Source: JBBRBB01 sp963830175
GTDB lineage: Bacteria > Bacteroidota > Bacteroidia > Chitinophagales > Chitinophagaceae
DNA length: 64,000 bases
NCBI GenBank assembly: GCA_963830175.1
Contig: CAWHKV010000006.1
Location: forward strand, 62,001-126,000
Direction of reading: 5' to 3'
Each line of letters opens with the position of its first letter. Position 1 is the first letter of the stretch. The notes below the pieces were generated by a model. That model had not been told where the DNA came from, made no database searches, and saw nothing but the letters and a program-made list of their open reading frames with translations. Of this stretch, positions 36,653 to 45,152 are shown piece after piece. A program made the translations under genes and the position numbers.

Positions 36653-37978
36653 TTATTTACAAATGCCTATACAATGGTAATCAAAACCACGGCGTTTTAA
36701 ATCATCGCCATGATAAATGTTTCGCCCGTCAAAGATCACTTTACCCTTCATAATTTCTTTAATCTCATCCCAATCTGGCAAGCGAAATTCTGGCCATTCT
36801 GTAACCAAAATTAATGCATCAGCGTTACGGGCGGCAGTTGGGCCATCTTCTGCATATTCAATAGAACTGTCTAAAAAATGTTTTGCCTCATTCATAGCAA
36901 CGGGATCGTAAGCCTGAACTTTTGCACCACCTGCAAGCAAATCTTCAATTAATACTAGGGATGGTGCTTCGCGCATATCATCAGTTTTTGGTTTAAAGGA
37001 TAAACCCCAGATTGCAAAAACTTTGTCTTTTATATCATTATTAAAGTAGGTGTTTATTTTTTTAATAAGCACTTTTTTCTGATCATCGTTAACTGCATCT
37101 ACCTGCTTTAAAATACGCAAAGGATAATTGTAATCTTCTGCTGTGCGAATTAAAGCTTTAACATCTTTTGGAAAACATGAGCCGCCATAACCAATGCCGG
37201 GATAAATAAAACGATTACCAATTCTTGGATCACTGCCCATGCCGTTTCGTACTTCATTTACGTTTGCACCCACCAGTTCGCACAAATTTGCGATATCATT
37301 CATAAACGAAATTTTGGTAGCGAGCATCGCATTAGCTGCATACTTAGTCATTTCTGCTGATGGTATATCCATAAACAAAATTGGGTGACCATTTAAAACA
37401 AATGGATCGTACAACCTGTGCAACAGGTCTTTTGCACGTTCACTTTCAACACCTATAACTATACGGTCTGGTTTAAGAAAATCATCAACAGCCGCGCCTT
37501 CTTTTAAAAATTCAGGATTTGATGCAACATCAAAATCAATGTGCATGTGTGCTTTACGTTCGATTAATGCATTGTTTATTGCATGTTTTACTCTTGCTGC
37601 TGTACCAACAGGCACCGTACTTTTAGTTACCACAATAAGATAACCGTTCATATACGTTCCTATTTCTTTTGCAACCTGTAAAACATATTGAAGATCGGCA
37701 CTGCCATCCTCACCAGGCGGTGTACCAACAGCTACAAATGCGATCTGGGCATTTACAATACTTTCCTGCAGGTTTGTACTAAACTTAAGCCTTCCCTTTT
37801 TAGCGTTACGCTCTACAATATCTTCAAGACCTGGTTCGTAAATAGGCAGAATTCCTTTTTTTAAATTTTCAATCTTTTCTTCATTTACATCTACGCAAAT
37901 AACATCAGTTCCAACTTCAGCTAAACATGCGCCTGTAACAAGACCTACGTAACCTGTACCTACAACAACTATTTTCAT
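36653..37978 (-). CDS. ugd: UDP-glucose 6-dehydrogenase
   Basis: 441 residues. N-terminal Rossmann domain MKIVVVGTGYVGLVTGACLAE, the middle ASNPEFLKEGAAVDDFLKPDR signature, and the catalytic Cys in GYGGSCFPKDVKALI, followed by AIWGLSFKPKTDDMREAPS. It oxidises UDP-glucose to UDP-glucuronate with two NAD+ and so supplies uronic acid. It is the last gene of the minus-strand glycan run and lies 54 bp after a sulfotransferase, so it probably provides a precursor for the encoded polysaccharide. Confidence 0.95.
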   Translation of the reverse strand: MKIVVVGTGYVGLVTGACLAEVGTDVICVDVNEEKIENLKKGILPIYEPGLEDIVERNAKKGRLKFSTNLQESIVNAQIAFVAVGTPPGEDGSADLQYVLQVAKEIGTYMNGYLIVVTKSTVPVGTAARVKHAINNALIERKAHMHIDFDVASNPEFLKEGAAVDDFLKPDRIVIGVESERAKDLLHRLYDPFVLNGHPILFMDIPSAEMTKYAANAMLATKISFMNDIANLCELVGANVNEVRNGMGSDPRIGNRFIYPGIGYGGSCFPKDVKALIRTAEDYNYPLRILKQVDAVNDDQKKVLIKKINTYFNNDIKDKVFAIWGLSFKPKTDDMREAPSLVLIEDLLAGGAKVQAYDPVAMNEAKHFLDSSIEYAEDGPTAARNADALILVTEWPEFRLPDWDEIKEIMKGKVIFDGRNIYHGDDLKRRGFDYHCIGICK

Positions 37979-38032
37979 AAGTTATTCGTTTCTTAGATTA
38001 AATACCATTTATTAACTGGTAATAAATGAATG

Positions 38033-38962
38033 CTATGAATGGTTATTTTTAACTCCAATTGTTTTCCAGGCTGACAAATCTCTGTCAATCAGACCTTCCA
38101 GCTCCTCTATATCTTTCCAAAAAATATTATATGCGAATTGCCTGTCTTCGGAACTTAGCTCTGGCTTTTTTTCTTCCGTTCTTAATACCGGTTTAAGCAA
38201 ATTTTGAATAAATGCAGGCAAATATTTCTTTACGTTTTTAACCCGCGACTTACCAAATAAATTAAATAAGGGTTTAAGCCTGACTTTTTTATGCTTATTT
38301 ACTGCCTCTTTTCGAATTGCGCTAAAATCTTCATTAACTCCGATAAATGCAAATAATTCCTGCATTGTTTTATTAAAATCATTTTTAAGATCTTCAAGTA
38401 AAATGATTTTAATTTGATCGTTGGGGAAACGCTGACGGTAACTCCTTACCTGTTCGGCATACATGCTTCCTTCAATATAAGTTCTGTAAACGATCTTATT
38501 TTTATTGCTAAGTGCATCCTGGTCTGTTAACCATAATTTTTCTCCGGCCTCTCCTACAAATTGTATTGATTTTCTTTGTTCAATATTTGATAGCAGGGCT
38601 TCCCTAAAACTTAATTTTTCGCCACCTTTTGCCTGCCTCATCGCCCAACCGGAAAAGGCACGCTCAACGGGATCACGAAAACAGAAAATTAATTTCATCG
38701 CCGGAAAATCGTTCTTAATACGATCGGCAACAAATGGCAGAAAACAATAGGTAGGAGTTCCCTCTCCTATTGCTTTTGGATTTGCGGCGCCAGCAAAAAA
38801 GTTACTGTAAAACGATAATCCTTTATTATACTGATTATCGAAAAACCGTGTTTCTTTTATAGGAGACATATACACCTCGGGATGCTGGCTAAAATAAAAG
38901 TGCAGGGAAGTGGACGCGGATTTAGGCGGACCAACAATTAAAAAATCGGGAAACTTATCCAT
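38033..38962 (-). CDS. Sulfotransferase domain protein
   Basis: 309 residues. The 5'-phosphosulfate-binding loop is at the start (DFLIVGPPKSASTSLHFYFSQHPEV), followed by the family KETRFF motif. The 3'-phosphate-binding region is MKLIFCFRDPVERAFSGWAM, with the Arg and Ser typical of PAPS-dependent enzymes. Soluble or peripheral at the inner face of the membrane. It belongs to the heparan-sulfate/NodH-like group and probably adds sulfate to a glycan intermediate. It sits 30 bp downstream of a glycosyltransferase and upstream of ugd. Confidence 0.9.
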   Translation of the reverse strand: MDKFPDFLIVGPPKSASTSLHFYFSQHPEVYMSPIKETRFFDNQYNKGLSFYSNFFAGAANPKAIGEGTPTYCFLPFVADRIKNDFPAMKLIFCFRDPVERAFSGWAMRQAKGGEKLSFREALLSNIEQRKSIQFVGEAGEKLWLTDQDALSNKNKIVYRTYIEGSMYAEQVRSYRQRFPNDQIKIILLEDLKNDFNKTMQELFAFIGVNEDFSAIRKEAVNKHKKVRLKPLFNLFGKSRVKNVKKYLPAFIQNLLKPVLRTEEKKPELSSEDRQFAYNIFWKDIEELEGLIDRDLSAWKTIGVKNNHS

Positions 38963-38992
38963 CGGCTTTCGGTGTAAACTGGTTGCATTTTA

Positions 38993-40104
38993 TCAGCTGT
39001 GATAAAGTGCATCGTATTTAGCGGCGCAGCTTTCCATACTGAATTCATTTTTATATAACACTTTACCGTTAGTGCTTAAACGGTCGAGTGTTTCTTTATC
39101 GGAATGTAAAAAAGCTTTTAGAGCTTTTAAATAACTATCGTGTGTAACATCGTCAGACAAAAAACCGATGTCTTTATTAATGATGTTTTTAACGCCGCCA
39201 ACAGGTGTGCAAATGGGAATTACCCCGGCAGACAATGCTTCCAGCAAACTTATTGGAAAGGCCTTTCGAAAATAGAGGACAGCAAGAAACCATGGGAGTT
39301 GAGATAATAATCGCCCACGTTTTTTATTTTTCCTAAAAAGTGAACATTATCTGGCTTGGTTTGAATTAACTGATGGTATAACTTTTCATCGTCTGAAGCA
39401 TGATCGCCGATAATAAGTGCAATCACATTTTCACCACTTTTCTTTAAATCTTTAATGCAATCGATTAATAACTGCTGATTTTTTTGTTTTGTTACCCGTG
39501 CAATATTCAATAATACCTTGGTATTACTATCTTTTTTTAAGCGGTTAATGCTTTCAGTAACCTCATCAAATGCGTCGGAGGGCTCAACAGGTGTAGAACC
39601 ATTGTTTATAAGCGTTGTTACCGTATTACCATAAACACGTAATGCACTTTTATAAACCTCCTCAGAAATAGTAACAGGATGAATAATTTTTCTTTTGAAA
39701 AAATATTTGTAAGCCATTCTACCATGCCAGGGGCTGTCTTTTGTAACAAGGTTGTGTATGGTATGAATTTTTTTAAAAGGATTATCCTTAATTTTTAGAT
39801 AAGCTTTAAAACAATAATAACCTGAATGCAAATGGGTATGCACAACATCAGGTTTTAGTTCATCAAGCAAATTATGAACACGGGTAAAAATTTTAAAATC
39901 AGGTCCGCGTTTTTTACCAAGTGTTAAAAACTTAACCTTTTTATTAAGTAAATCTAATGGCAGGTGATTTGGAGTATGATCGTATAATGAAACCAGTGTT
40001 ACGTCGTAATTGGAATTTTTTACCAATTCATTACATAATTCAATACAAAATATTTGCGCCCCTCCCCACCCCAAAGCCGGTACCATTTGTACGATCTTAA
40101 ACAT
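38993..40104 (-). pseudogene. GT4-type glycosyltransferase split by indels in two homopolymers
   Basis: The N-terminal part (40104 to 39250, 284 residues) has the GT-B start MVPALGWGGAQIFCIELC and PDVVHTHLHSGYY, then the donor-domain LNIARVTKQKNQQLLID. It ends wrongly as SSIFERPFQ-stop. The C-terminal part (39247 to 38993, 84 residues) begins LLEALSAGVIPICTPVGG. Removing one base from each of the runs at 39257-39259 and 39264-39266 restores FEGLPISLLEALSAG, the textbook E-G-x-P-x-x-L-L-E-A motif of GT4 enzymes. The intact enzyme would be about 370 residues. Two errors 7 bp apart suggest a sequencing or assembly fault rather than true loss. Confidence 0.85.
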
Positions 40105-40167
40105 AATTCAATTAACGTTATATTTTATTTATCTGCACTGGGCGTAATCGTTTAAAAATAATGCCAT

Positions 40168-40950
40168 TTATTGTTTTTCAACCACAAACCAGGGATTTAA
40201 AAGATTTTCCTTGTTGTATTTTAAGTCTTCCCCCGTTTCGTAGTTATATACGCGGCAACCTGCAAATTTTGCTACTGCATGTCCCGCTCCTGTATCCCAC
40301 TCCATGGTTGGTGCCAAACGCGGATAAACCTGCGCCCTGCCTTCTGCTACCAGGCAAAGTTTAATTGAACTGCCTGCGCTAACAATATTAATGTCTCCAT
40401 GTACTTTTCTTTTCTCTTCAATAAATTTTTCAGTTTCCGGAGTATTATGCGAGCGGCTAGCAACCACGGTATAGGTATTGTCATCCTGGGCCAATGGCAA
40501 TTGATATGCATTTTTCATTAAGGCCTCGATGTTGTTATCATTTTCACTCATGGTAAAACAATAACTCCCATCACTATTTCCATAATACATTTTGCCTGTT
40601 ACGGGAACAAATACTACACCTGCAATGGGTTCACCATTTTCAATAAGGGCAATATTTACAGTGAATTCACCATTTTTCTTTACAAACTCTTTTGTCCCAT
40701 CCAAAGGATCAATTAATAAAAATTTATTCCATTCTTTTCTTTCATTAAAGGGTAGTGTTTTTTCTTCTTCGCTCAAAATAGGTATGCCCTCATTGCCAAG
40801 CGCAGCCACAATAGCTTCGTGCGAATTAAGATCGGCAAGCGTTAAGGGTGATTCATCAGCTTTTGTCTGGACTGAAAAATCCTGGGAATACACTTCTAAA
40901 ATTTTTTTACCTGCCTCTACTGCTGCAGAAATCATTATGCTAATATTCAT
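40168..40950 (-). CDS. cysQ: 3'(2'),5'-bisphosphate nucleotidase
   Basis: 260 residues of the inositol-monophosphatase fold. Metal-site motifs are intact: SEEEK (about 60), IDPLDGTKEFVKKNGEFTVNI (about 83-103) and the late MEWDTGAGHAVAKFAG. The enzyme removes the 3' phosphate from PAP, the inhibitory by-product of PAPS-dependent sulfotransferases. Its presence between glycosyltransferases, with three sulfotransferases in the same run, supports an active sulfation pathway. No PAPS-synthesis genes (cysD, cysN, cysC) are in this window. Confidence 0.92.
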   Translation of the reverse strand: MNISIMISAAVEAGKKILEVYSQDFSVQTKADESPLTLADLNSHEAIVAALGNEGIPILSEEEKTLPFNERKEWNKFLLIDPLDGTKEFVKKNGEFTVNIALIENGEPIAGVVFVPVTGKMYYGNSDGSYCFTMSENDNNIEALMKNAYQLPLAQDDNTYTVVASRSHNTPETEKFIEEKRKVHGDINIVSAGSSIKLCLVAEGRAQVYPRLAPTMEWDTGAGHAVAKFAGCRVYNYETGEDLKYNKENLLNPWFVVEKQ

Positions 40951-41086
40951 TTCCTTCTAAGTTTTGTTTACCTTACCATAGTCACCGGCAGGATTAAGTT
41001 TAAAGATAAAATAAGATTACATGCGATTGTTTTATAATTATTTATGGTGCATAAGTTGTTTAAAATCATGAAAAAATAGATTTATT

Positions 41087-42199
41087 CTACCTGGTAAGTA
41101 AAAGATAAAGTTGTATAACCTGTTCTACCTGTTTGTGCAAAGAATAATTTTCTACAATAAACCGGCGTGCATTATCTGATTCCTTATTAAACCGTGCAAG
41201 ATCATCCAGGTAAGATACCATTACATCTGCAATAGCACTTTCATTAAATACATCATACTTATACCCAAATCCATCAAAAGGTAGTTGCTTTATTCCTCCT
41301 ACATTACTTACTACTGGTACACAGCCGCAACTCATTGCCTCCATTAATGCTAGAGGCAGCCCCTCAAAGTCACTTGTAAGCAGAAATACATCTATTTTTT
41401 TATACGCAGCAAAAGTATCTTTTTGTTGCCCCGGCAACTCAATGGCGCCTTCTAAATTATGTTGTTTTATTTTTTGCCTCAGCAGTTCATCAGATGGTCC
41501 ATCCCCTACCATTAGAAAAGAATACTTTTTTGTTTTGCGGGTAATGGCAGCCGCAACATCCGCCCACTTATCTACCCGTTTTTGGGGACGAAAACGGGCC
41601 ACCAATCCAGCTGTTAATCCCTTTTTGTCCAGATCTATAAATTGCCTGTGATTATTATTAAATTTATCTGTATTAATTCCATTAAGAATTACTGTAGCGT
41701 GCCTGGTTTTAAAAAACCATCCTTTTTGTTTCCGGTTTACCTCTTCACCCACTTCTTTAGAAACAAATATGAGGCTGTCGAAGAAACCATACGTTAATCC
41801 ACTCAGGTAGTAATTGTACTTGCTATAAAAACTTACCAGGTTGTGTTCTGAATAAACAAATTTGGTTTTACTTGGGGTGAATAAACGGGCAGGAATAGTT
41901 AACCAGCCTGCGACAGGAAGATGCATATGAACCACATCGTAACCGCCCTTAATAATATCTTTTAAAAACTTTATGTATTCAGCTAAAAATGTAAGGGTAG
42001 TTATTTTATAATACCTGACTTTATTTACATGATCTTTTACATCCGGAATTAGCCCCAACTTTTTATGATCAAGAATGTACAGGTCAGATTCAACATTTTC
42101 TTTAAACATTTCATTTAAAAAAAATTCACGCAATAAAACTTCTGCACCACCATAACTAAAAACCCGTATAACATGCGCCACTTTTATCTTCTCTGCCAT
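41087..42199 (-). CDS. GT4-type glycosyltransferase
   Basis: 370 residues, GT-B fold. The N-terminal acceptor domain begins HVIRVFSYGGAEVLLREF, with YDVVHMHLPVAGW. The donor domain has TAGLVARFRPQKRVDKW and the signature TSDFEGLPLALMEAMSCGCVPVVS. A retaining mechanism with a nucleotide-sugar donor is expected. It lies 7 bp after a sulfotransferase and is cotranscribed in the glycan run. Sugar specificity is not predictable. Confidence 0.9.
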   Translation of the reverse strand: MAEKIKVAHVIRVFSYGGAEVLLREFFLNEMFKENVESDLYILDHKKLGLIPDVKDHVNKVRYYKITTLTFLAEYIKFLKDIIKGGYDVVHMHLPVAGWLTIPARLFTPSKTKFVYSEHNLVSFYSKYNYYLSGLTYGFFDSLIFVSKEVGEEVNRKQKGWFFKTRHATVILNGINTDKFNNNHRQFIDLDKKGLTAGLVARFRPQKRVDKWADVAAAITRKTKKYSFLMVGDGPSDELLRQKIKQHNLEGAIELPGQQKDTFAAYKKIDVFLLTSDFEGLPLALMEAMSCGCVPVVSNVGGIKQLPFDGFGYKYDVFNESAIADVMVSYLDDLARFNKESDNARRFIVENYSLHKQVEQVIQLYLLLTR

Positions 42200-42206
42200 A
42201 TCTTTT

Positions 42207-43160
42207 TTATTTGGGTTGATAGGCGGGTGATAAAATCTCGTAAATCTTATTTTTCGTTTCTTCAGAAAACTGAGTTTTAGAAGAACTGCGGTTGTTTCTG
42301 TTAGAAACAGTGATGTTTTTTAAATATGCATTAACCTGTTTGGATGGTGAAAGTTGGGCATAATCCATTATTTTTTTAATGAACTCCGTTGGATTTTGAA
42401 CAAAGTCTTCGTACCGGGCTTCATAAACATTCAAACCAAGTTTATTAATCTCGTATTCAGTTGTTTCCATTAATTTTTTATACTGAAAAGCGGTTATCAA
42501 TGCAGGATCACTTGTTAGTTTTTTGGCATGAGCCTCTTCTTCAGGTGAATAGGCACCTAACCACCACAATTTGTTTATTCCCATTCGCTGCCAAAAACCA
42601 ACTTCAAGCCACGACCGTATAGTAGAAAGTGGCTCCCGAACAACATTAATAATAAGTGCATCAGGCATAATACTCGTGAGGTATTCAAGACGACCAGGCC
42701 CTGTAAACTTCATGATCAACCTTTTTCTTCCCTGGTATTTAACCTGTTTAGCTAAAAAATTACGGATAAATTTTTTCTCCTTTTCGGTGGCACGCTCATT
42801 CAATAAAAACCCCCGAGAAAAATTAATTCTGGGTCCACTCAGATATTCCCAAAATCTGTATAATTCAATGGGATTGAAGCTTACAAGATTTAGTGCTGTA
42901 TTAAATTTTTGCCTTGTGTTTTTGCTTACACCTACAAATTTTCTAAATGCAGGCAGTTTCCAGAAACGATTTTCAAAAAGCCTTCGCAAATAATTTATAT
43001 GTGTTGAACGGGTAAATACCTCCTGGTAATTGTTATGCCAGGCAAGGCTTTCGTGCTGAAATAATATTTCTGAAATGATGGTGGTACCGGAACGGCCGCT
43101 GCCTATAATAATTATAGGTTTTTGAAGATAAATTTCATCAGGCCGTTTTTTTTCAGACAT
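42207..43160 (-). CDS. Sulfotransferase family protein (paralogue A)
   Basis: 317 residues. PAPS-binding loop KPIIIIGSGRSGTTIISEIL near residue 14; later VVREPLSTIRSWLEVGFWQ supplies the 3'-phosphate-binding Arg and Ser. It is clearly homologous along its full length to the next upstream gene (43185-44087), sharing LLNERATEKEKK-IRNF and the final VSNRNNR. The two therefore arose by tandem duplication. Likely adds sulfate to the polysaccharide made by this locus. It sits 24 bp after its paralogue and 7 bp before a glycosyltransferase. Confidence 0.9.
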   Translation of the reverse strand: MSEKKRPDEIYLQKPIIIIGSGRSGTTIISEILFQHESLAWHNNYQEVFTRSTHINYLRRLFENRFWKLPAFRKFVGVSKNTRQKFNTALNLVSFNPIELYRFWEYLSGPRINFSRGFLLNERATEKEKKFIRNFLAKQVKYQGRKRLIMKFTGPGRLEYLTSIMPDALIINVVREPLSTIRSWLEVGFWQRMGINKLWWLGAYSPEEEAHAKKLTSDPALITAFQYKKLMETTEYEINKLGLNVYEARYEDFVQNPTEFIKKIMDYAQLSPSKQVNAYLKNITVSNRNNRSSSKTQFSEETKNKIYEILSPAYQPK

Positions 43161-43184
43161 GGTAAAGTAATAGTTTTTCTAGCC

Positions 43185-44087
43185 TCAGTCGTTAACCATT
43201 TGAAGAATCTGCTGCTTCACATCATCACTAATACTGGTTTTGGAAGATTTTGCCTGCCTGTTATTACGGTTGCTTACAGAAATTTTATCCATGTAAACAT
43301 CTACCAGTTTCGATTTTTTTAATTCAAGAAAATCCATCAGGTTTTTAATTGAACCTGAGGGATCAGTTACAAATTCCTCATAACTTAAAACATATAATTT
43401 TGGATTTACCTTTCTAATTTCTTCTTCAGTTTTCTCCATTATTTTTTTATACTGAAAGGCTGCAAATAATGCTGGATTTGCTGATAAATCTTTCGCTTTC
43501 TCCAGTTCACTTTCAGAATATGCACCCGTCCACCAAAGCTGGTCGGTAATCTGGTTACTCCATTGCACCTCGAGCCATGAACGAACTGTAGCCACCGGCT
43601 CGCGTACAATATTTACGAATAAAGCATCGGGAAAAATACTGCTTAAATACTCCATCCTGGCGGGACCCGTAATTTTGAATGCAAGTCTTTTACGAGCCTG
43701 GAAACGAACCATTTTTGAAAAAAAATTTCTTATGCTTTTTTTCTCTTTTTCGGTAGCTCTTTCATTCAACAAAAAGTTTCGGGAAAAATCAATTCTTGGC
43801 CCTGTTATAGACTCCCAAAAATTATATCTTTCAATTGGGCGAAAACAAACATAATTAATCGGCGATTTGTTATTCTGCGTATTCATTCCTATAAAACGCC
43901 ACCATTTGTTATCAAAAACCCTCCTTAATAAATTTACTTCGGCGACTTTAGGAAATAACTCCTGGTAATTAGAATGCCAGGCAAGGTCTTCGTGCTGAAA
44001 AATAATATCTGATATAATAGTAGTACCTGAGCGGCCTGTTCCAAAAATAATTATTGGCTTTTCGAGTACTTTTTCATTTTTTGACAT
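43185..44087 (-). CDS. Sulfotransferase family protein (paralogue B)
   Basis: 300 residues from ATG 44087 (MSKNEKVLEKPIIIFGTGRSGTT). A longer in-frame start at 44231 would overlap the upstream gene by 97 bp and adds residues absent from the paralogue, so it was not used. PAPS loop IIIFGTGRSGTTIISDII; 3'-phosphate region VNIVREPVATVRSWLEV. It differs from paralogue A mainly in the middle (residues about 65-100), which may reflect a different acceptor position. Confidence 0.9.
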   Translation of the reverse strand: MSKNEKVLEKPIIIFGTGRSGTTIISDIIFQHEDLAWHSNYQELFPKVAEVNLLRRVFDNKWWRFIGMNTQNNKSPINYVCFRPIERYNFWESITGPRIDFSRNFLLNERATEKEKKSIRNFFSKMVRFQARKRLAFKITGPARMEYLSSIFPDALFVNIVREPVATVRSWLEVQWSNQITDQLWWTGAYSESELEKAKDLSANPALFAAFQYKKIMEKTEEEIRKVNPKLYVLSYEEFVTDPSGSIKNLMDFLELKKSKLVDVYMDKISVSNRNNRQAKSSKTSISDDVKQQILQMVND

Positions 44088-44134
44088 AATTAATTTAGTG
44101 GCTTTTAATAGAATTGGATGGATATTCTCAATAA

Positions 44135-45133
44135 CTAATTTATTTGGCGGGGTAGTATATTTTGTGAGGAATCCTTTAAAATATCTGCCTTTATGCGTGA
44201 TGAAAGTTCTGCGGTAAAGGCTGTTGCGCATTTATCATTGGTGTGCACATAATCATAAAAATAATCCTGCCTTAAAAACCTGGGGTCTGAGGCATAGTCC
44301 CAATAGGGAATATTATGTTTTGCCAAAACTTCTTTTATATCCCTCAAACTCTTTGTTTCCGGGAAAGGTTTAATATAAAGTGGGCAAGTTACCACATACA
44401 ATTTTATATTATTGTTTACTGCGAGACCTACAAAATGCTCAAACTTTTCAAGCGCATCTGCATCTGATTCCATGTTCCCAAAATCATATAAAGGAGGAAC
44501 AGTGTCAGATATCTTCGAGCCATAAAGAGGTAGGTACCCATTTACTATATTTTTTTTATCAGCCCCTTTTTTGCCGCTCCAGTTTATACCAAGCAAAATG
44601 GGTAAAATAAGAGAGTTGTACGCATACAGTTTCGAGACACGGGCTTTTATAAGTTCCCTTGGATAAAGTTCCCCAACCATGTTTGCATAAGCGGTGTCTC
44701 TTCTTACATAAGGCAGCAACATAGAAACAAGTACAGTTTTACTATCTTGTTCACCCTTCCAACTTAATTCTTTAGGTGTAACATCTAAAATAATGATCTT
44801 GGGTTTGTGTTTTTTAAGTGCCCAGTTTAAAATAGTAGAGTGGTATAAAATAAGTGAGTTTTCCCTGCTTGCGTTAAAGGCTGTGAGTCCAAGGGAATCT
44901 GTTAATACGCTGCTTTTATAACCGTGAACCCCCCTGGAACTTCCATACACCATAATATCTTCCTTGGGGTTATTAATACTGTGAGAAAAGGTTTTAAGGT
45001 CGCCTTGCGGTTTAGTATTATAAAGGTATTCTATAGCGGAACCCACCGTACGGTCTACCACCAGCATTATAGCTATAAGTATAATGAGCTTTTTTATAAG
45101 TTTTAAAGCATCTTGTCTTTCCTGCCGCGTCAT
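44135..45133 (-). CDS. SGNH-like (DltD/AlgX-type) membrane-anchored protein, partner of MBOAT
   Basis: 332 residues. One N-terminal signal anchor (KLIILIAIMLVVDRTVG). The extracytoplasmic domain begins IMVYGSSRGVHGYKSSVL, a G-x-S-R block like the first block of SGNH hydrolases and DltD. It ends with a D-Y-V-H motif (YFYDYVHTNDKC) that could supply the catalytic Asp and His. It directly follows the MBOAT gene with 19 bp between. MBOAT and SGNH pairs complete O-acylation of glycans across the membrane (alginate AlgI/AlgJ/AlgX, teichoic acid DltB/DltD). The same role is inferred here. Confidence 0.7.
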   Translation of the reverse strand: MTRQERQDALKLIKKLIILIAIMLVVDRTVGSAIEYLYNTKPQGDLKTFSHSINNPKEDIMVYGSSRGVHGYKSSVLTDSLGLTAFNASRENSLILYHSTILNWALKKHKPKIIILDVTPKELSWKGEQDSKTVLVSMLLPYVRRDTAYANMVGELYPRELIKARVSKLYAYNSLILPILLGINWSGKKGADKKNIVNGYLPLYGSKISDTVPPLYDFGNMESDADALEKFEHFVGLAVNNNIKLYVVTCPLYIKPFPETKSLRDIKEVLAKHNIPYWDYASDPRFLRQDYFYDYVHTNDKCATAFTAELSSRIKADILKDSSQNILPRQIN

Positions 45134-45152
45134 TTATATAATAATTTATTCC

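Noticed and set aside
42571..42993. 140-residue open frame opposite the sulfotransferase
   Set aside because: Lies entirely antisense to a conserved gene and has no recognisable features.
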